A model generated the notes under the pieces. That model worked only from the letters and a program-made list of their open reading frames with translations, made no database searches and had not been told where the DNA came from. Of a stretch of 64,000 bases of DNA, positions 25,923-33,424 are shown piece after piece; position 1 is the stretch's first letter, and every line of letters starts with the position of its first letter. The stretch lies in NCBI GenBank assembly GCA_022825265.1, contig JAJDXE010000010.1:682001-746000 (forward strand), read 5' to 3'. The position numbers were made by a program, and so were the translations under genes. This DNA is from Dehalococcoidia bacterium (GTDB lineage Bacteria > Chloroflexota > Dehalococcoidia > Bin125).

Positions 25923-26891
25923 ATGCGCGTACTCGTGATGCCCGGACTGACCCTGCCCGAAGTCAGCGAGGCGCAACTGGACACGATCCGCGCCGCGGCA
26001 GGGCCTGAGGCCGAGGTCGTCGTTGCGAACAATCGCGAGGACGCGATGGAGATGATCGCCGACGCGGAAGTGCTGTTGGGGTATCTGACTCCGGAGCTGT
26101 TTGCCGAGGCGAAGGAGCTCAAGTGGGTGCACGCGACGGCATCGGGCGTCGATGGGTACCTGTTCGACGAGTTCAAGAACGCGGACATTCCGCTAACCGG
26201 CGAGAAGGGTCTGGTCGGTCCGCATCTGGCCGACCATGCGTTTGCGCTGCTGTTGGCGCTGGCCCGCTCGCTGAAGCCGGCGATGACGCTCAAGGGCGAG
26301 GCCTGGGGCGGACGGGTCCCGATGCGGCGTGCGGCATTTGAGTTGTCGGGGCTGACGATGGGCATCGTCGGATTCGGCGGCACCGGACGCGCGATCTCCG
26401 AGCGCGCCAACGGCTTCGGCATGAACGTGCGCGCCGTCGACGCTCTGGCCGTGCGCGGCACGCCGATCGTCCCGGTCGTGGGGCACATGAACCAGCTCGA
26501 CACGCTGCTGGAGAAGTCGGACGTTGTCGCGGTCTGCACGCCACTGACTGCGGAGACTCGGCACCTGTTCAACGCGGAGACCTTCGCCAAGATGAAGGCC
26601 GGCTCGGTGATCGTGAACGTCACGCGCGGCGAGATCATTGCACTCGAGGCGCTGATCGATGCGGTTGAGTCTGGTCATCTTCGCGGCGCGGCGCTTGATG
26701 TGGTGGAGGGTGAGCCTCTGCCCCAGGACCACCGGGTCTTCGAGATCGAGAACATCGTGATGACGCCGCACACGGCGGGCGCCTCGCAGCTTCGAGCGGG
26801 TCGCAATCTTGAGCGGTTCTGCGAGAACCTGCGTCGTTACCGGGGCAGTCGCGAACTCGTCGGCGAGGTCGACAAGCAGGCGGGGTTCTGA
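25923..26891 (+). CDS. D-isomer-specific 2-hydroxyacid dehydrogenase
   Basis: 322-aa NAD-dependent dehydrogenase interconverting a 2-hydroxy acid and 2-keto acid. Cofactor motif GIVGFGGTGRAI (about 145-156), the substrate Arg region NVTRGEIIALEAL, Glu in DVVEGEPLPQ and catalytic His in MTPHTAG are all present. The N-terminal half carries ATASGVDGY for carboxylate binding. ATG 25923 has GGAG 9 nt upstream. Its stop overlaps the presumed CTG start of the next gene, so the pair is coupled. Glyoxylate/hydroxypyruvate reductase activity is possible. Confidence 0.9.
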   Translation: MRVLVMPGLTLPEVSEAQLDTIRAAAGPEAEVVVANNREDAMEMIADAEVLLGYLTPELFAEAKELKWVHATASGVDGYLFDEFKNADIPLTGEKGLVGPHLADHAFALLLALARSLKPAMTLKGEAWGGRVPMRRAAFELSGLTMGIVGFGGTGRAISERANGFGMNVRAVDALAVRGTPIVPVVGHMNQLDTLLEKSDVVAVCTPLTAETRHLFNAETFAKMKAGSVIVNVTRGEIIALEALIDAVESGHLRGAALDVVEGEPLPQDHRVFEIENIVMTPHTAGASQLRAGRNLERFCENLRRYRGSRELVGEVDKQAGF

Positions 26892-27724
26892 TCGTTTCAT
26901 CATCTCTCGATCTCGCTGCCGAACTCGAGGCCGCGCAGGAAGCTGCTCGGCGCGGCGGTGAGATTCTGCAGCGATACCGGCAGTCGGGCGCCCGCTACGG
27001 ATGGAAGCAGAGCAGCGACCGTCAACCCTGGAGTGGTCGCGGCTTTAGCTACGAGGTGGTCTCGGAGGCGGATGTCGAGGTCGACGGGGCGCTTCGCGAG
27101 ACGTTGCTCGGTGCGTTTCCTCAGGACGCCTGGCTCTCCGAGGAAGCTCACGACGACCGCGAGCGGCTGCTGCAGCGCCGGGTCTGGATCGTGGATCCGC
27201 TGGACGGGACGCGGGAGTTCCTGCAGGGCGTCCCAGAGTATGCCGTTTCGATTGCCCTGGCGTTCAACGGCGAGGCCGTGCTTGGCGTGGTTTACAACCC
27301 GGACGCCGACGAGATGTTCGCGGGAACGGTCGACTCAGCGGATGAGCGGTTTCAGCTTGAGACTGTTGACGCACTCTCGGAGAGCTACATGTTAGTCGGC
27401 AGGGGCGAGTGGCACTATGGCGACCTGCCTCCGGTTCCCGATGGCACGAAGGTGATGCCGGTTGGGTCGATTGCGTATCGGATGGCTCTGCTGGCGACGG
27501 GCAAGGGCTGCCTGGTGTTTACGCCGGGTCGGCGGAGCGAGTGGGATCTGGCTGCGGGGGCGGCACTACTGACCGCGGCCGGCGCGACGGTCACCGACAT
27601 CGACGGGAAGCCGCTGCAGTTCAACCAGGCTGAGCCGTCAGTGAAGGGGCTGATCGCCGCGAGGGCCAGCATCCATGGGGAGGCTCGTCGGATGTGGCAG
27701 AGCTCGGGCTGGCAGATCCACTAG
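26888..27724 (+). CDS. CysQ-like 3'(2'),5'-bisphosphate nucleotidase / inositol monophosphatase family, non-canonical start
   Basis: About 278 aa. The Li+-sensitive phosphatase motifs are complete: WLSEEAHDD (metal Glu pair), WIVDPLDGTREF (DPxDGT) and WDLAAGAALLTAAGATVTDI. DPLDGTREF fits CysQ-like enzymes that recycle PAP/pAp. The first ATG/GTG/TTG in frame is GTG 27056, but clear family sequence lies before it (LAAELEAAQEAARRGGEILQ, YEVVSEADVEVD). The frame is open back to a TGA at 26810, with no canonical start. The best candidate is CTG 26888, overlapping the previous stop as CTGA; ATC 26891 is another. An upstream sequencing or assembly error is an alternative. Confidence 0.8.
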   Translation: MIVSSSLDLAAELEAAQEAARRGGEILQRYRQSGARYGWKQSSDRQPWSGRGFSYEVVSEADVEVDGALRETLLGAFPQDAWLSEEAHDDRERLLQRRVWIVDPLDGTREFLQGVPEYAVSIALAFNGEAVLGVVYNPDADEMFAGTVDSADERFQLETVDALSESYMLVGRGEWHYGDLPPVPDGTKVMPVGSIAYRMALLATGKGCLVFTPGRRSEWDLAAGAALLTAAGATVTDIDGKPLQFNQAEPSVKGLIAARASIHGEARRMWQSSGWQIH

Positions 27725-29325
27725 CCGGACGAGTAGAGCTCCAGTTCGCCGCGTTTGAGGTCATCGCCGACGAGCTTGAGGATCTTTTCGAGCTGATCGA
27801 AGTCCCATTCTCCGACGAAGGAGATGGCAGAGCCTTCGGCTCCGGCTCGGCCAGTTCGTCCGACGCGGTGAACGTAGTCCTCGGGGGTTTGAGGCAGGTC
27901 GAAGTTGACGACGTGTTGGACGTCGGGGATGTCGAGGCCGCTGGCGGCAACGTCGGTGGCGATCAAGAACTGGAGCTCACCGGAGCGGAATTGACCCATG
28001 ACGCGGTCTCGCTTGCGCTGATCTCGGTCTCCGTGGATGGCGTCGGCGTTGAGGCCTCGGTCGAGCAGGCGGCGGACCAGGCGGTCGACGGTGACTTTCA
28101 TGTTGCAGAAGACGAGGGTGCGGCCTGAGAGCTCGGGCAGGAGTTCTTCGACGGCGCGGATCTTGTCGCGGTCGGCGACCTCGAAGTAGCGCTGGTTGAT
28201 GCCCTCGGCGGTGGCGACCTCTGGGGCGATGTGAACATGCTCGGGGTCGTGCATGAACTGGTGGATGAGGGACTTGATCGGGGTGGGGATGGTGGCGGAG
28301 AAGAGCGCGGTCTGGCGATTGTCGGGGGAGCGGCGCAGGATGCGGCGCATGTCGGGGTAGAAGCCGATGTCGAGCATGCGGTCGGCCTCGTCAAGGACGG
28401 CCATGCGGACGTGGTTGAGGCGCAGGGTGCGGCGCTCGAGGTGATCGATGACCCGGCCGGGGGTGCCGACGACGATCTGCGGTCGGCGTTCGAGGTTGGC
28501 GAAGTCGTCGGAGAGTCGGCGTCCGCCCATGAGGACGGTGGCTTCGAGGCCCTGGGCTCGGGCGAGGAAGTCGAGGACGGAACCGATTTGTTGTGCGAGT
28601 TCTCGGGTGGGAGTGAGGATGATGGCCTGGCATTCGCCGAGGTTGGGGTCGCAGATTTCGACGGCGGGGAGTCCGAAGGCGACGGTCTTACCGGTGCCGG
28701 TCTGAGCCTGGCCGACGACATCGCGGCCATTCATCAGCAAGGGGATGGACTGCTCCTGGATGGGGGTCGGCTCCTCGAACTTGAGGGCGGAGAGGGCGGC
28801 GAGCATTCGATCGGAGAGGCCGAGGGCAGCGAACGCCTGGGGCCAGTCGTCGGGTGAGACCTGGTCGAGTTCGTCCAGGGCGGGGAGCTTGTAGCCGCCG
28901 GAGAGGAGGGCTTTCTGGGTAGCGCTCTGGGGAGCGGGTGGGCCGCCGTCTGAGCGCTTGCGCCGGTTGCGTCGGCGCCGCTTCGGGGTGCGTGGAGCAT
29001 CGGAGGTTGGGGCTTCGTTGCCGGCAACGGGGGGCGACTGTCCGGCGGGCCTTGCAGAGCCAAGCGTTGGCGCTGCAGTTGCCGACCTTGGGGTTCGCGC
29101 TGCAATTGCCGCGCTACTCGTTTGCGCTGCAGTTGCCGCGCGAGGCTTGCGCTTGCGGCGGCGGCGCCGTGGCCGGGCATCCGGCGGGGCGGCGCCGTTG
29201 GCGTTGTTGTTGGCGGTTGATCGTGCTGGTGGCGCCGGAGGGGAAGGGGGTGGAGTTGGGGGGGTAGGAGCAGTGGTTGTTGGTTTGCCCAATAGTCGCC
29301 GAAGAATACTCAAACGTTCCGCCAC
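27721..29325 (-). CDS. DEAD-box RNA helicase with long low-complexity N-terminus
   Basis: 534 aa. Helicase core from about 150: Q-motif (EEPTPIQEQS), AQTGTGKT (Walker A), PTRELA, GTPGRV, LDEADRML (DEAD), FSATIP (SAT), then IATDVAASGLDIPDVQ and YVHRVGRTGRAG in the second RecA domain. Such helicases unwind RNA in ribosome assembly or cold-stress mRNA decay. Residues 1-145 are Ala/Pro/Thr/Arg-rich, with a short direct repeat in the DNA near 29060-29145 and a basic run (ARPRRRRRKRKPRA), probably an RNA-binding tail. The start is GTG 29325 without a Shine-Dalgarno sequence; start uncertain. The stop overlaps the stop of the phosphatase gene on the other strand. Confidence 0.92.
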   Translation of the reverse strand: MAERLSILRRLLGKPTTTAPTPPTPPPSPPAPPARSTANNNANGAAPPDARPRRRRRKRKPRAATAAQTSSAAIAARTPRSATAAPTLGSARPAGQSPPVAGNEAPTSDAPRTPKRRRRNRRKRSDGGPPAPQSATQKALLSGGYKLPALDELDQVSPDDWPQAFAALGLSDRMLAALSALKFEEPTPIQEQSIPLLMNGRDVVGQAQTGTGKTVAFGLPAVEICDPNLGECQAIILTPTRELAQQIGSVLDFLARAQGLEATVLMGGRRLSDDFANLERRPQIVVGTPGRVIDHLERRTLRLNHVRMAVLDEADRMLDIGFYPDMRRILRRSPDNRQTALFSATIPTPIKSLIHQFMHDPEHVHIAPEVATAEGINQRYFEVADRDKIRAVEELLPELSGRTLVFCNMKVTVDRLVRRLLDRGLNADAIHGDRDQRKRDRVMGQFRSGELQFLIATDVAASGLDIPDVQHVVNFDLPQTPEDYVHRVGRTGRAGAEGSAISFVGEWDFDQLEKILKLVGDDLKRGELELYSSG

Positions 29326-29404
29326 ACTATGCGCACTCTTGTGCGCGGCTGAGGGCGCGACTTGCGCCGGTCATGTTGCTTATGCAGTTCAGCGTATCAG
29401 TCCG

Positions 29405-29887
29405 TTAGCTGGACTCCCGCGGGGAGAGCGCGACCAGCGGTATCCTGCGCGACGTTTTCTGCTGATAGTCGGCGTAGTTGGAGTACATGGCCAGGAGCCG
29501 ATCCCAGACTTGCTCGCGCTCGTCACCTTCGAGCTCGGAGGCGACCATCTGCTCGGAGCCTCGGCTGGCCGACCAGACTCGGCAGTCGGGGTTGGCCACC
29601 AGGTTCTTCCACCACTCGGGGTGCTCGGAGTGTCCTCCGTAGGAGGCGACGACGATGACACGGGGGCCGTCGTCGAGGTAGAGGAGGAGGACGGCGCGCT
29701 CCTGGCCCGAGGTTCGGCCGGTGGTCCAGAGGCGGAGGGTCGGCGGGCCCTGGAAGCGGCCGCGCATGAGGGTGAAGATTGGCTGCTGGAATGCGGTGAG
29801 GGCTTTGATCAGTCGCGGTCCCATACGGCGAGGGTAGCGGAAGCGAACTGGACGGGTTGAGGCCGGCCCCTGAGGTTGCTCAGTCAC
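29405..29887 (-). CDS. DDN-like deazaflavin (F420)-dependent nitroreductase-family protein
   Basis: 160-aa split-beta-barrel protein. LRLWTTGRTSGQERAVLLLY, VVASYGGHSEHPEWWKNLVA and PDCRVWSASRG are the signature of the DDN/F420H2-dependent quinone reductase family (GRxSG...PL, GG....P.W..NL..NP). Members reduce quinones or nitro-compounds with F420H2, often peripherally membrane-bound through their N-terminus. GTG 29887 start; 12 bp downstream of the HTH gene on the same strand. Cofactor preference is inferred from the family. Confidence 0.85.
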   Translation of the reverse strand: MTEQPQGPASTRPVRFRYPRRMGPRLIKALTAFQQPIFTLMRGRFQGPPTLRLWTTGRTSGQERAVLLLYLDDGPRVIVVASYGGHSEHPEWWKNLVANPDCRVWSASRGSEQMVASELEGDEREQVWDRLLAMYSNYADYQQKTSRRIPLVALSPRESS

Positions 29888-29899
29888 ACTCAGCGCCCC

Positions 29900-30790
29900 T
29901 CAGCGCAGCCGGGGCGGGTGGTCGGAGGCGTAGCCGCCGCGTGGGCTGTAGGTGGTCTGGTAGACGAGGTTGGTTTTGGGGATGTAGCCGAAGGGATTGT
30001 CCCAACTGACGGGGTATTGGCGACCGACCGGCTTTCGGGGAGGCGGGTTTTCGGGGAAATTCGGGGGTTCCGGGACGAATTCCTCGTCAGGGACTGGGTT
30101 TTCGTCTTCTGAGTGTCCGATTTCGTCCAGATTTGTCTGGTTTTGTCCAGATTCTTCCTGGATTTGTCCGACTGGTTCCGGCTCAGTCCTGGTGGTTCCG
30201 AGTTCGTCTGCCTTGTCTTTGTCCCACAAATGTTGGAGGCGGCGACGGGCGTCGACGCGGTCGTCCAGGTCTCTGATCGGCGGGATCGGATCGTCGCCTT
30301 CGTACAGGTCGGGGCGGCACATGGGGCAGTCAGGCGTGCACTGGTCCTGGCTGTCGCCGCCGAAGTAGCGCACGTGTCCGTCCTCGCCGGCCCAGAAGTG
30401 GCGACTGCGGGCGAGCGCGATGACGGCGGCAGCGCGCTCGGCTTCGTCCTGCTCGCGCTGTTCGCGTTCCTGTTGTTCGAGCCCGGGCAGGGCGGTGAGG
30501 AGGAGTCGGAGTTCTCGGGCGGTGGCGATGTGTTGGCGGTGTTGCTCGGGTTCGGTCTCCGGCTGAGTGAGGACGTGGACCTGGTCGGCGAGCCGGTCGG
30601 CGGCGACTGTCTGGAGGATGTGGGATCGGTGGAGCTGGAAGTCGCGGAAGTAGACGTAGACGGTTGAGCGGGAGCAGCCGAGTTGGTCGGCGATTTGCTG
30701 GGGTCGGAGTCCCTGGCAGTCGAGGTGATGGGCCTGCATGATTCGGAGGCAGCGTCGGGGGGAGGGTGGTGTTGATGTGGTTGTGGTCAT
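29900..30790 (-). CDS. Helix-turn-helix DNA-binding protein, unrecognised family
   Basis: 296 aa. An N-terminal HTH (LRPQQIADQLGCSRSTVYVY, about 29-48) resembles the Sigma70-region-4/resolvase type. A long helical middle follows (QPETEPEQHRQHIATARELR, LEQQEREQREQDEAERAAAV). Next are a small Cys/His-rich segment (HFWAGEDGHVRYFGG, CTPDCPMC) that may bind zinc and an acidic, Pro-rich tail ending DNPFGYIPKTNLVYQT. I do not recognise the family. AAAGGAG precedes ATG 30790, and a good TTGACA promoter is upstream. It could be a local regulator or part of a mobile region. Confidence 0.65.
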   Translation of the reverse strand: MTTTTSTPPSPRRCLRIMQAHHLDCQGLRPQQIADQLGCSRSTVYVYFRDFQLHRSHILQTVAADRLADQVHVLTQPETEPEQHRQHIATARELRLLLTALPGLEQQEREQREQDEAERAAAVIALARSRHFWAGEDGHVRYFGGDSQDQCTPDCPMCRPDLYEGDDPIPPIRDLDDRVDARRRLQHLWDKDKADELGTTRTEPEPVGQIQEESGQNQTNLDEIGHSEDENPVPDEEFVPEPPNFPENPPPRKPVGRQYPVSWDNPFGYIPKTNLVYQTTYSPRGGYASDHPPRLR

Positions 30791-30827
30791 GTTGGTCTCC
30801 TTTGTTTGTTGATGTACGTATGTTCTT

Positions 30828-30856
30828 AGTTTGTGGTGTTGGTTGGTGGTTGTCAA
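30828..30856 (-). promoter_or_regulatory. Sigma70-type promoter of the HTH gene
   Basis: Minus strand: TTGACA (complement of 30851-30856), a 17-bp spacer, CAAACT (complement of 30828-30833). The -35 box is a perfect match; the -10 keeps the key A2 and T6. The ATG is 37 bp downstream. Confidence 0.55.
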
Positions 30857-30922
30857 GTGGCGTGGGGGGTGGAGGTGAGTGGGTCTGTGTCGTGGATTGC
30901 GGTGATCGCGGTCTGGGCCCCG

Positions 30923-31040
30923 TGTCCCCGCATCAAGTGCGGGGCGTCGGACGGGGGCGGCGCAGCGGAGGCTGAGGTTGATTCGTGGTGTTCACCCCCT
31001 CTGCCTTCGGCATCTCCCCCCTCGAGGGGGGAGAAAAGAA
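30923..31040. repeat. Intergenic palindromic repeats: CCCCGCA/TGCGGGG hairpin and CTCCCCCCTCGAGGGGGGAG unit
   Basis: TCCCCGCATCAAGTGCGGGG (30925-30944) forms a 7-bp hairpin also found near 33343. At 30991-31035, TTCACCCCCTCTGCCTTCGG then CTCCCCCCTCGAGGGGGGAG plus AAAAG belong to the family at 14306. This accounts for much of the gene-free stretch 30857-31203. Confidence 0.7.
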
Positions 31041-31134
31041 TCGACGCGAGCTCAGGGTCGCCGAAATGTCGACGAAACATTTGACTTGTTCACGAAATGT
31101 ACGCGCAATCGGAATGACATCTGAGCGCAACTCT

Positions 31135-31150
31135 TGTGAAACCATTCACG
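31135..31150 (+). promoter_or_regulatory. CRP/FNR-family operator-like site upstream of amt
   Basis: TGTGA-AACCAT-TCACG matches the TGTGA-N6-TCACA consensus with one mismatch. It can also be read as GTG-N8-CAC, similar to NtcA sites (GTA-N8-TAC). It lies 54 bp before the GTG start of amt, a normal activator distance. An additional inverted repeat ACATTT...AAATGT spans 31077-31100. Confidence 0.5.
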
Positions 31151-31203
31151 CCCTTTCCGTCCATAGGTTGCGGTCAGACCGGAACTCGGGAAGGGAGGCT
31201 TTT

Positions 31204-32721
31204 GTGACAATTGCCCGCACGTTAGCCGGTAACGTCAGGACACCGTCAATCTCCGTTGGCGCGGTCCGCAAACCTGGACTGGGGTTGTTCCTCGGTATCC
31301 TCACCGGCCTGTTGGCCACGTTCGGCATTGCGTACGGACAGAGCGTTGAAGAGAACGCCGCCGCGCTCGCCGACATCATTCTGGCCGTCGACACGATCTG
31401 GTTCGTGATCGCCGGCATCCTCGTGTTCTTCATGCAGGCCGGCTTCGGATTGCTCGAGGCCGGGTTCGTGCGGGTCAAGAACACCGCGAACATCCTGATG
31501 AAGAACGTGCTGGACGCGTCGCTGGGCGCGGTCGTCTGGTGGGCGGTCGGCTTCGGCTTCGCCTTCGGCGGCTCGCAGGGCGGCTTCATCGGCGGAGACT
31601 CGTTCTTCCCGGCGCTGGGCGGACTGACCGAGACCGACGGCGTCTCGGAGGCGGCCGTCTTCTTCTTTCAGTGGGCGTTCGCCGCGACCGCCGCGACGAT
31701 CGTCTCGGGCGCGCTGGCCGAGCGGACCAAGTTCTCGGCCTACCTGTTCTACACGGTGTTCGTGACGGGGATCATCTACCCGATCGTGATCCACTGGGGC
31801 TGGGGCGGCGGCTGGCTCGGCGACCGCGGCTTCATGGACTACGCTGGTTCAACGCTCGTCCACTCGGTCGGCGCATGGGCCGGTCTCATGGGCGCCATCC
31901 TCGTCGGACCGCGCATCGGCAAATACGTCGGCACGGAAATCCGCGCGATTCCCGGCCACAACATGACCCTCGCCACGCTGGGCATGTTCATCCTCTGGTT
32001 CGGCTGGTACGGATTCAACCCCGGCTCGACCCTGGGACTCTCGGGTGGACTCGCGACTGAGGCCGCCTGGATCGCGATCAACACCACCCTCTCGGCCGGC
32101 GCCGGCGCGATTGTCGCCGTGGCCGTCGCTAAGCTGCGCTACGGCAAAGCCGACCTCGGTCTGACCCTCAACGGCGCGCTCGCCGGACTCGTTTCGATCA
32201 CCGCCGGTTGCGGCTTCGTCGAGCCGTGGGCTGCGCTGATCATCGGCGCGATCGGCGGCGGGCTGGTCGTCTTCTCGGTGGAGATGTTCGACAAGATCAG
32301 GGTCGACGACCCGGTTGGCGCGATTTCCGTGCACGGCACCTGCGGCGTCTGGGGCACACTCGCTGTTGGTTTGTTCGCGACCGCCGGCGCCGCCGAGGCC
32401 TGGGGCGCTCCCGGTCACGGGCTGTTCATGGGCGGCGGCTTCCGCGCGCTGCTCGAGCAGCTGATCGGCGTGCTGGCGATCCTCGGCTGGGTCACTGTGA
32501 CGGCCGGCATCCTGTTCTTCGTCATCAAGAACACCATCGGTCTGCGCGTCCCGGAGAACGAGGAACTGGCCGGCCTCGACGTGCAGGAGCACGGCATCGG
32601 CGCCTACCCCGAGTTCCCGACGGTTGCGCCTGGCGTGGCCGTGGAGGTCTCGGCTGGCGAGGAACTGCCTGCGGCCAGTCCGGCTGGCGGCGGCGGTGGC
32701 GCTGCCGGTGGCGGCGACTGA
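31204..32721 (+). CDS. amt: Ammonium transporter (Amt/MEP/Rh family)
   Basis: 505-aa channel-like ammonium transporter. A cleavable N-terminal signal (LGLFLGILTGLLATFGIAYG, then QSVEEN) precedes about 11 membrane helices. Motifs: DTIWFVIAGILVFFMQAGFG, AGFVRVKNTANILMKN, WGWGGGWLGDRGFMDYAGST, HSVGAWAGLMGAILVGPRIG, GTFILW-type WFGWYGFNPGSTL and the late ISVHGTCGVWGT. The pore His pair is present in LVHSVGA and SVHGTCG. A Gly-rich cytoplasmic tail ends the protein. GTG 31204 is chosen for GGGAGG 5 nt upstream. It is followed by glnK, the PII that normally gates it. Confidence 0.95.
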   Translation: MTIARTLAGNVRTPSISVGAVRKPGLGLFLGILTGLLATFGIAYGQSVEENAAALADIILAVDTIWFVIAGILVFFMQAGFGLLEAGFVRVKNTANILMKNVLDASLGAVVWWAVGFGFAFGGSQGGFIGGDSFFPALGGLTETDGVSEAAVFFFQWAFAATAATIVSGALAERTKFSAYLFYTVFVTGIIYPIVIHWGWGGGWLGDRGFMDYAGSTLVHSVGAWAGLMGAILVGPRIGKYVGTEIRAIPGHNMTLATLGMFILWFGWYGFNPGSTLGLSGGLATEAAWIAINTTLSAGAGAIVAVAVAKLRYGKADLGLTLNGALAGLVSITAGCGFVEPWAALIIGAIGGGLVVFSVEMFDKIRVDDPVGAISVHGTCGVWGTLAVGLFATAGAAEAWGAPGHGLFMGGGFRALLEQLIGVLAILGWVTVTAGILFFVIKNTIGLRVPENEELAGLDVQEHGIGAYPEFPTVAPGVAVEVSAGEELPAASPAGGGGGAAGGGD

Positions 32722-32732
32722 CGCCCGATACA

Positions 32733-32830
32733 GCCCCCCTCTGTCACTCCGTGACATCTCCCCCCGCTCTGGCGGGGGGAGAAAGGAACGGCAGCGTGAC
32801 ATCTCCCCCCGCTGGGGGGAGAAAGAGGAG
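32733..32830. repeat. Palindromic intergenic repeats between amt and glnK
   Basis: CCCCCCTCTGTCACTCCGTG at 32734 leads into CATCTCCCCCCGCTCTGGCG plus GGGGGAGAAAG, then a second GTGACATCTCCCCCCGCTGG unit ends at 32826. It belongs to the family at 14306 and forms hairpins in the amt-glnK mRNA, so it may alter glnK expression. Confidence 0.75.
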
Positions 32831-32880
32831 GGGCAGGAATCGGCAGAATAGGTACAAGAAGAATCGGAAGGAACACGATC

Positions 32881-33219
32881 ATGAAAATGGTGATCGCCAT
32901 CATCCGGCCCGAGCGATTGTCGGTCGTTCGGACGGCGCTTGAGGCCATCGGGATCGTCTCGATGACCATCTCCGAAGTCCGCGGACGGGGCGCTCAGAAG
33001 GGCGTCGTGCAGGAGTTTCGCGGGCAGCAGGTGCAGGTTGACTACCTGCCCAAGATCAAGATCGAAATCGTGATCAACACGACGCCAGTCGACGACGTGA
33101 TCGACGCGATTCTCGACAACGCGGCCAGCGGCCAGATCGGCGACGGCAAGATTTTCGTGCTGAACGTCGAGGACGCGGTTCGCGTGCGCACCCGTGAACG
33201 GGGCCCGGCCGCCGTCTAG
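32881..33219 (+). CDS. glnK: Nitrogen regulatory protein PII (GlnK/GlnB)
   Basis: 112 aa, exactly the family length. PII trimers sense ATP/ADP and 2-oxoglutarate and gate Amt. MKMVIAIIRPERLSVVRTAL and GQIGDGKIFVLNVEDAVRVR are the two PROSITE-type signatures. The T-loop is GRGAQKGVVQEFRGQQVQVD: Tyr51, the site uridylylated in enterobacteria, is Val51 here, Tyr46 is Phe, and the Ser49 of cyanobacterial phosphorylation is Gln. Covalent modification by those routes therefore looks impossible, and effector binding alone should control it. Linked to amt 160 bp upstream. Confidence 0.95.
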   Translation: MKMVIAIIRPERLSVVRTALEAIGIVSMTISEVRGRGAQKGVVQEFRGQQVQVDYLPKIKIEIVINTTPVDDVIDAILDNAASGQIGDGKIFVLNVEDAVRVRTRERGPAAV

Positions 33220-33284
33220 CAGCCTGACACCGCTCAGGCGGTGAGGACCGACGGCCGATCCCCCTCCGCGGGGACCGGTTGGGG

Positions 33285-33312
33285 CGGGGGCGGCTCTTCG
33301 GAGCGGCCCCCG
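33285..33312 (+). terminator. Terminator hairpin with TTCG tetraloop after glnK
   Basis: CGGGGGCGGCTC (33285-33296), TTCG, GAGCGGCCCCCG (33301-33312): 12-bp stem with one internal mismatch and a stable C(UUCG)G-type loop. A short GTTTTG follows at 33320. 66 bp after the glnK stop. Confidence 0.65.
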
Positions 33313-33332
33313 CTTCATGCGTTTTGAGCGGA

Positions 33333-33404
33333 GCCCCCTCCCGTCCCCGCATCAAGTGCGGGGCAGGCTGCTTCGTGACACCTCCCCCAGAGGGGGAGGT
33401 CTTT
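33333..33404. repeat. Palindromic intergenic repeats ahead of addB-like gene
   Basis: GTCCCCGCATCAAGTGCGGG plus G (33343-33363) is the same hairpin as at 30925. CTTCGTGACACCTCCCCCAG then AGGGGGAGGTCTTTCG belongs to the family at 14306. Confidence 0.7.
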
Positions 33405-33409
33405 CGCTC

Positions 33410-33415
33410 TACCCT
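33410..33415 (+). promoter_or_regulatory. -10 box TACCCT close to the addB-like start
   Basis: TACCCT ends 9 nt before ATG 33425 with no Shine-Dalgarno sequence, so the transcript is probably leaderless or nearly so. Confidence 0.4.
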
Positions 33416-33424
33416 GACCTCCTT

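Noticed and set aside
31849..33318. A 489-codon minus-strand frame over amt and glnK
   Set aside because: The antisense product has no family features, while amt and glnK are unambiguous.
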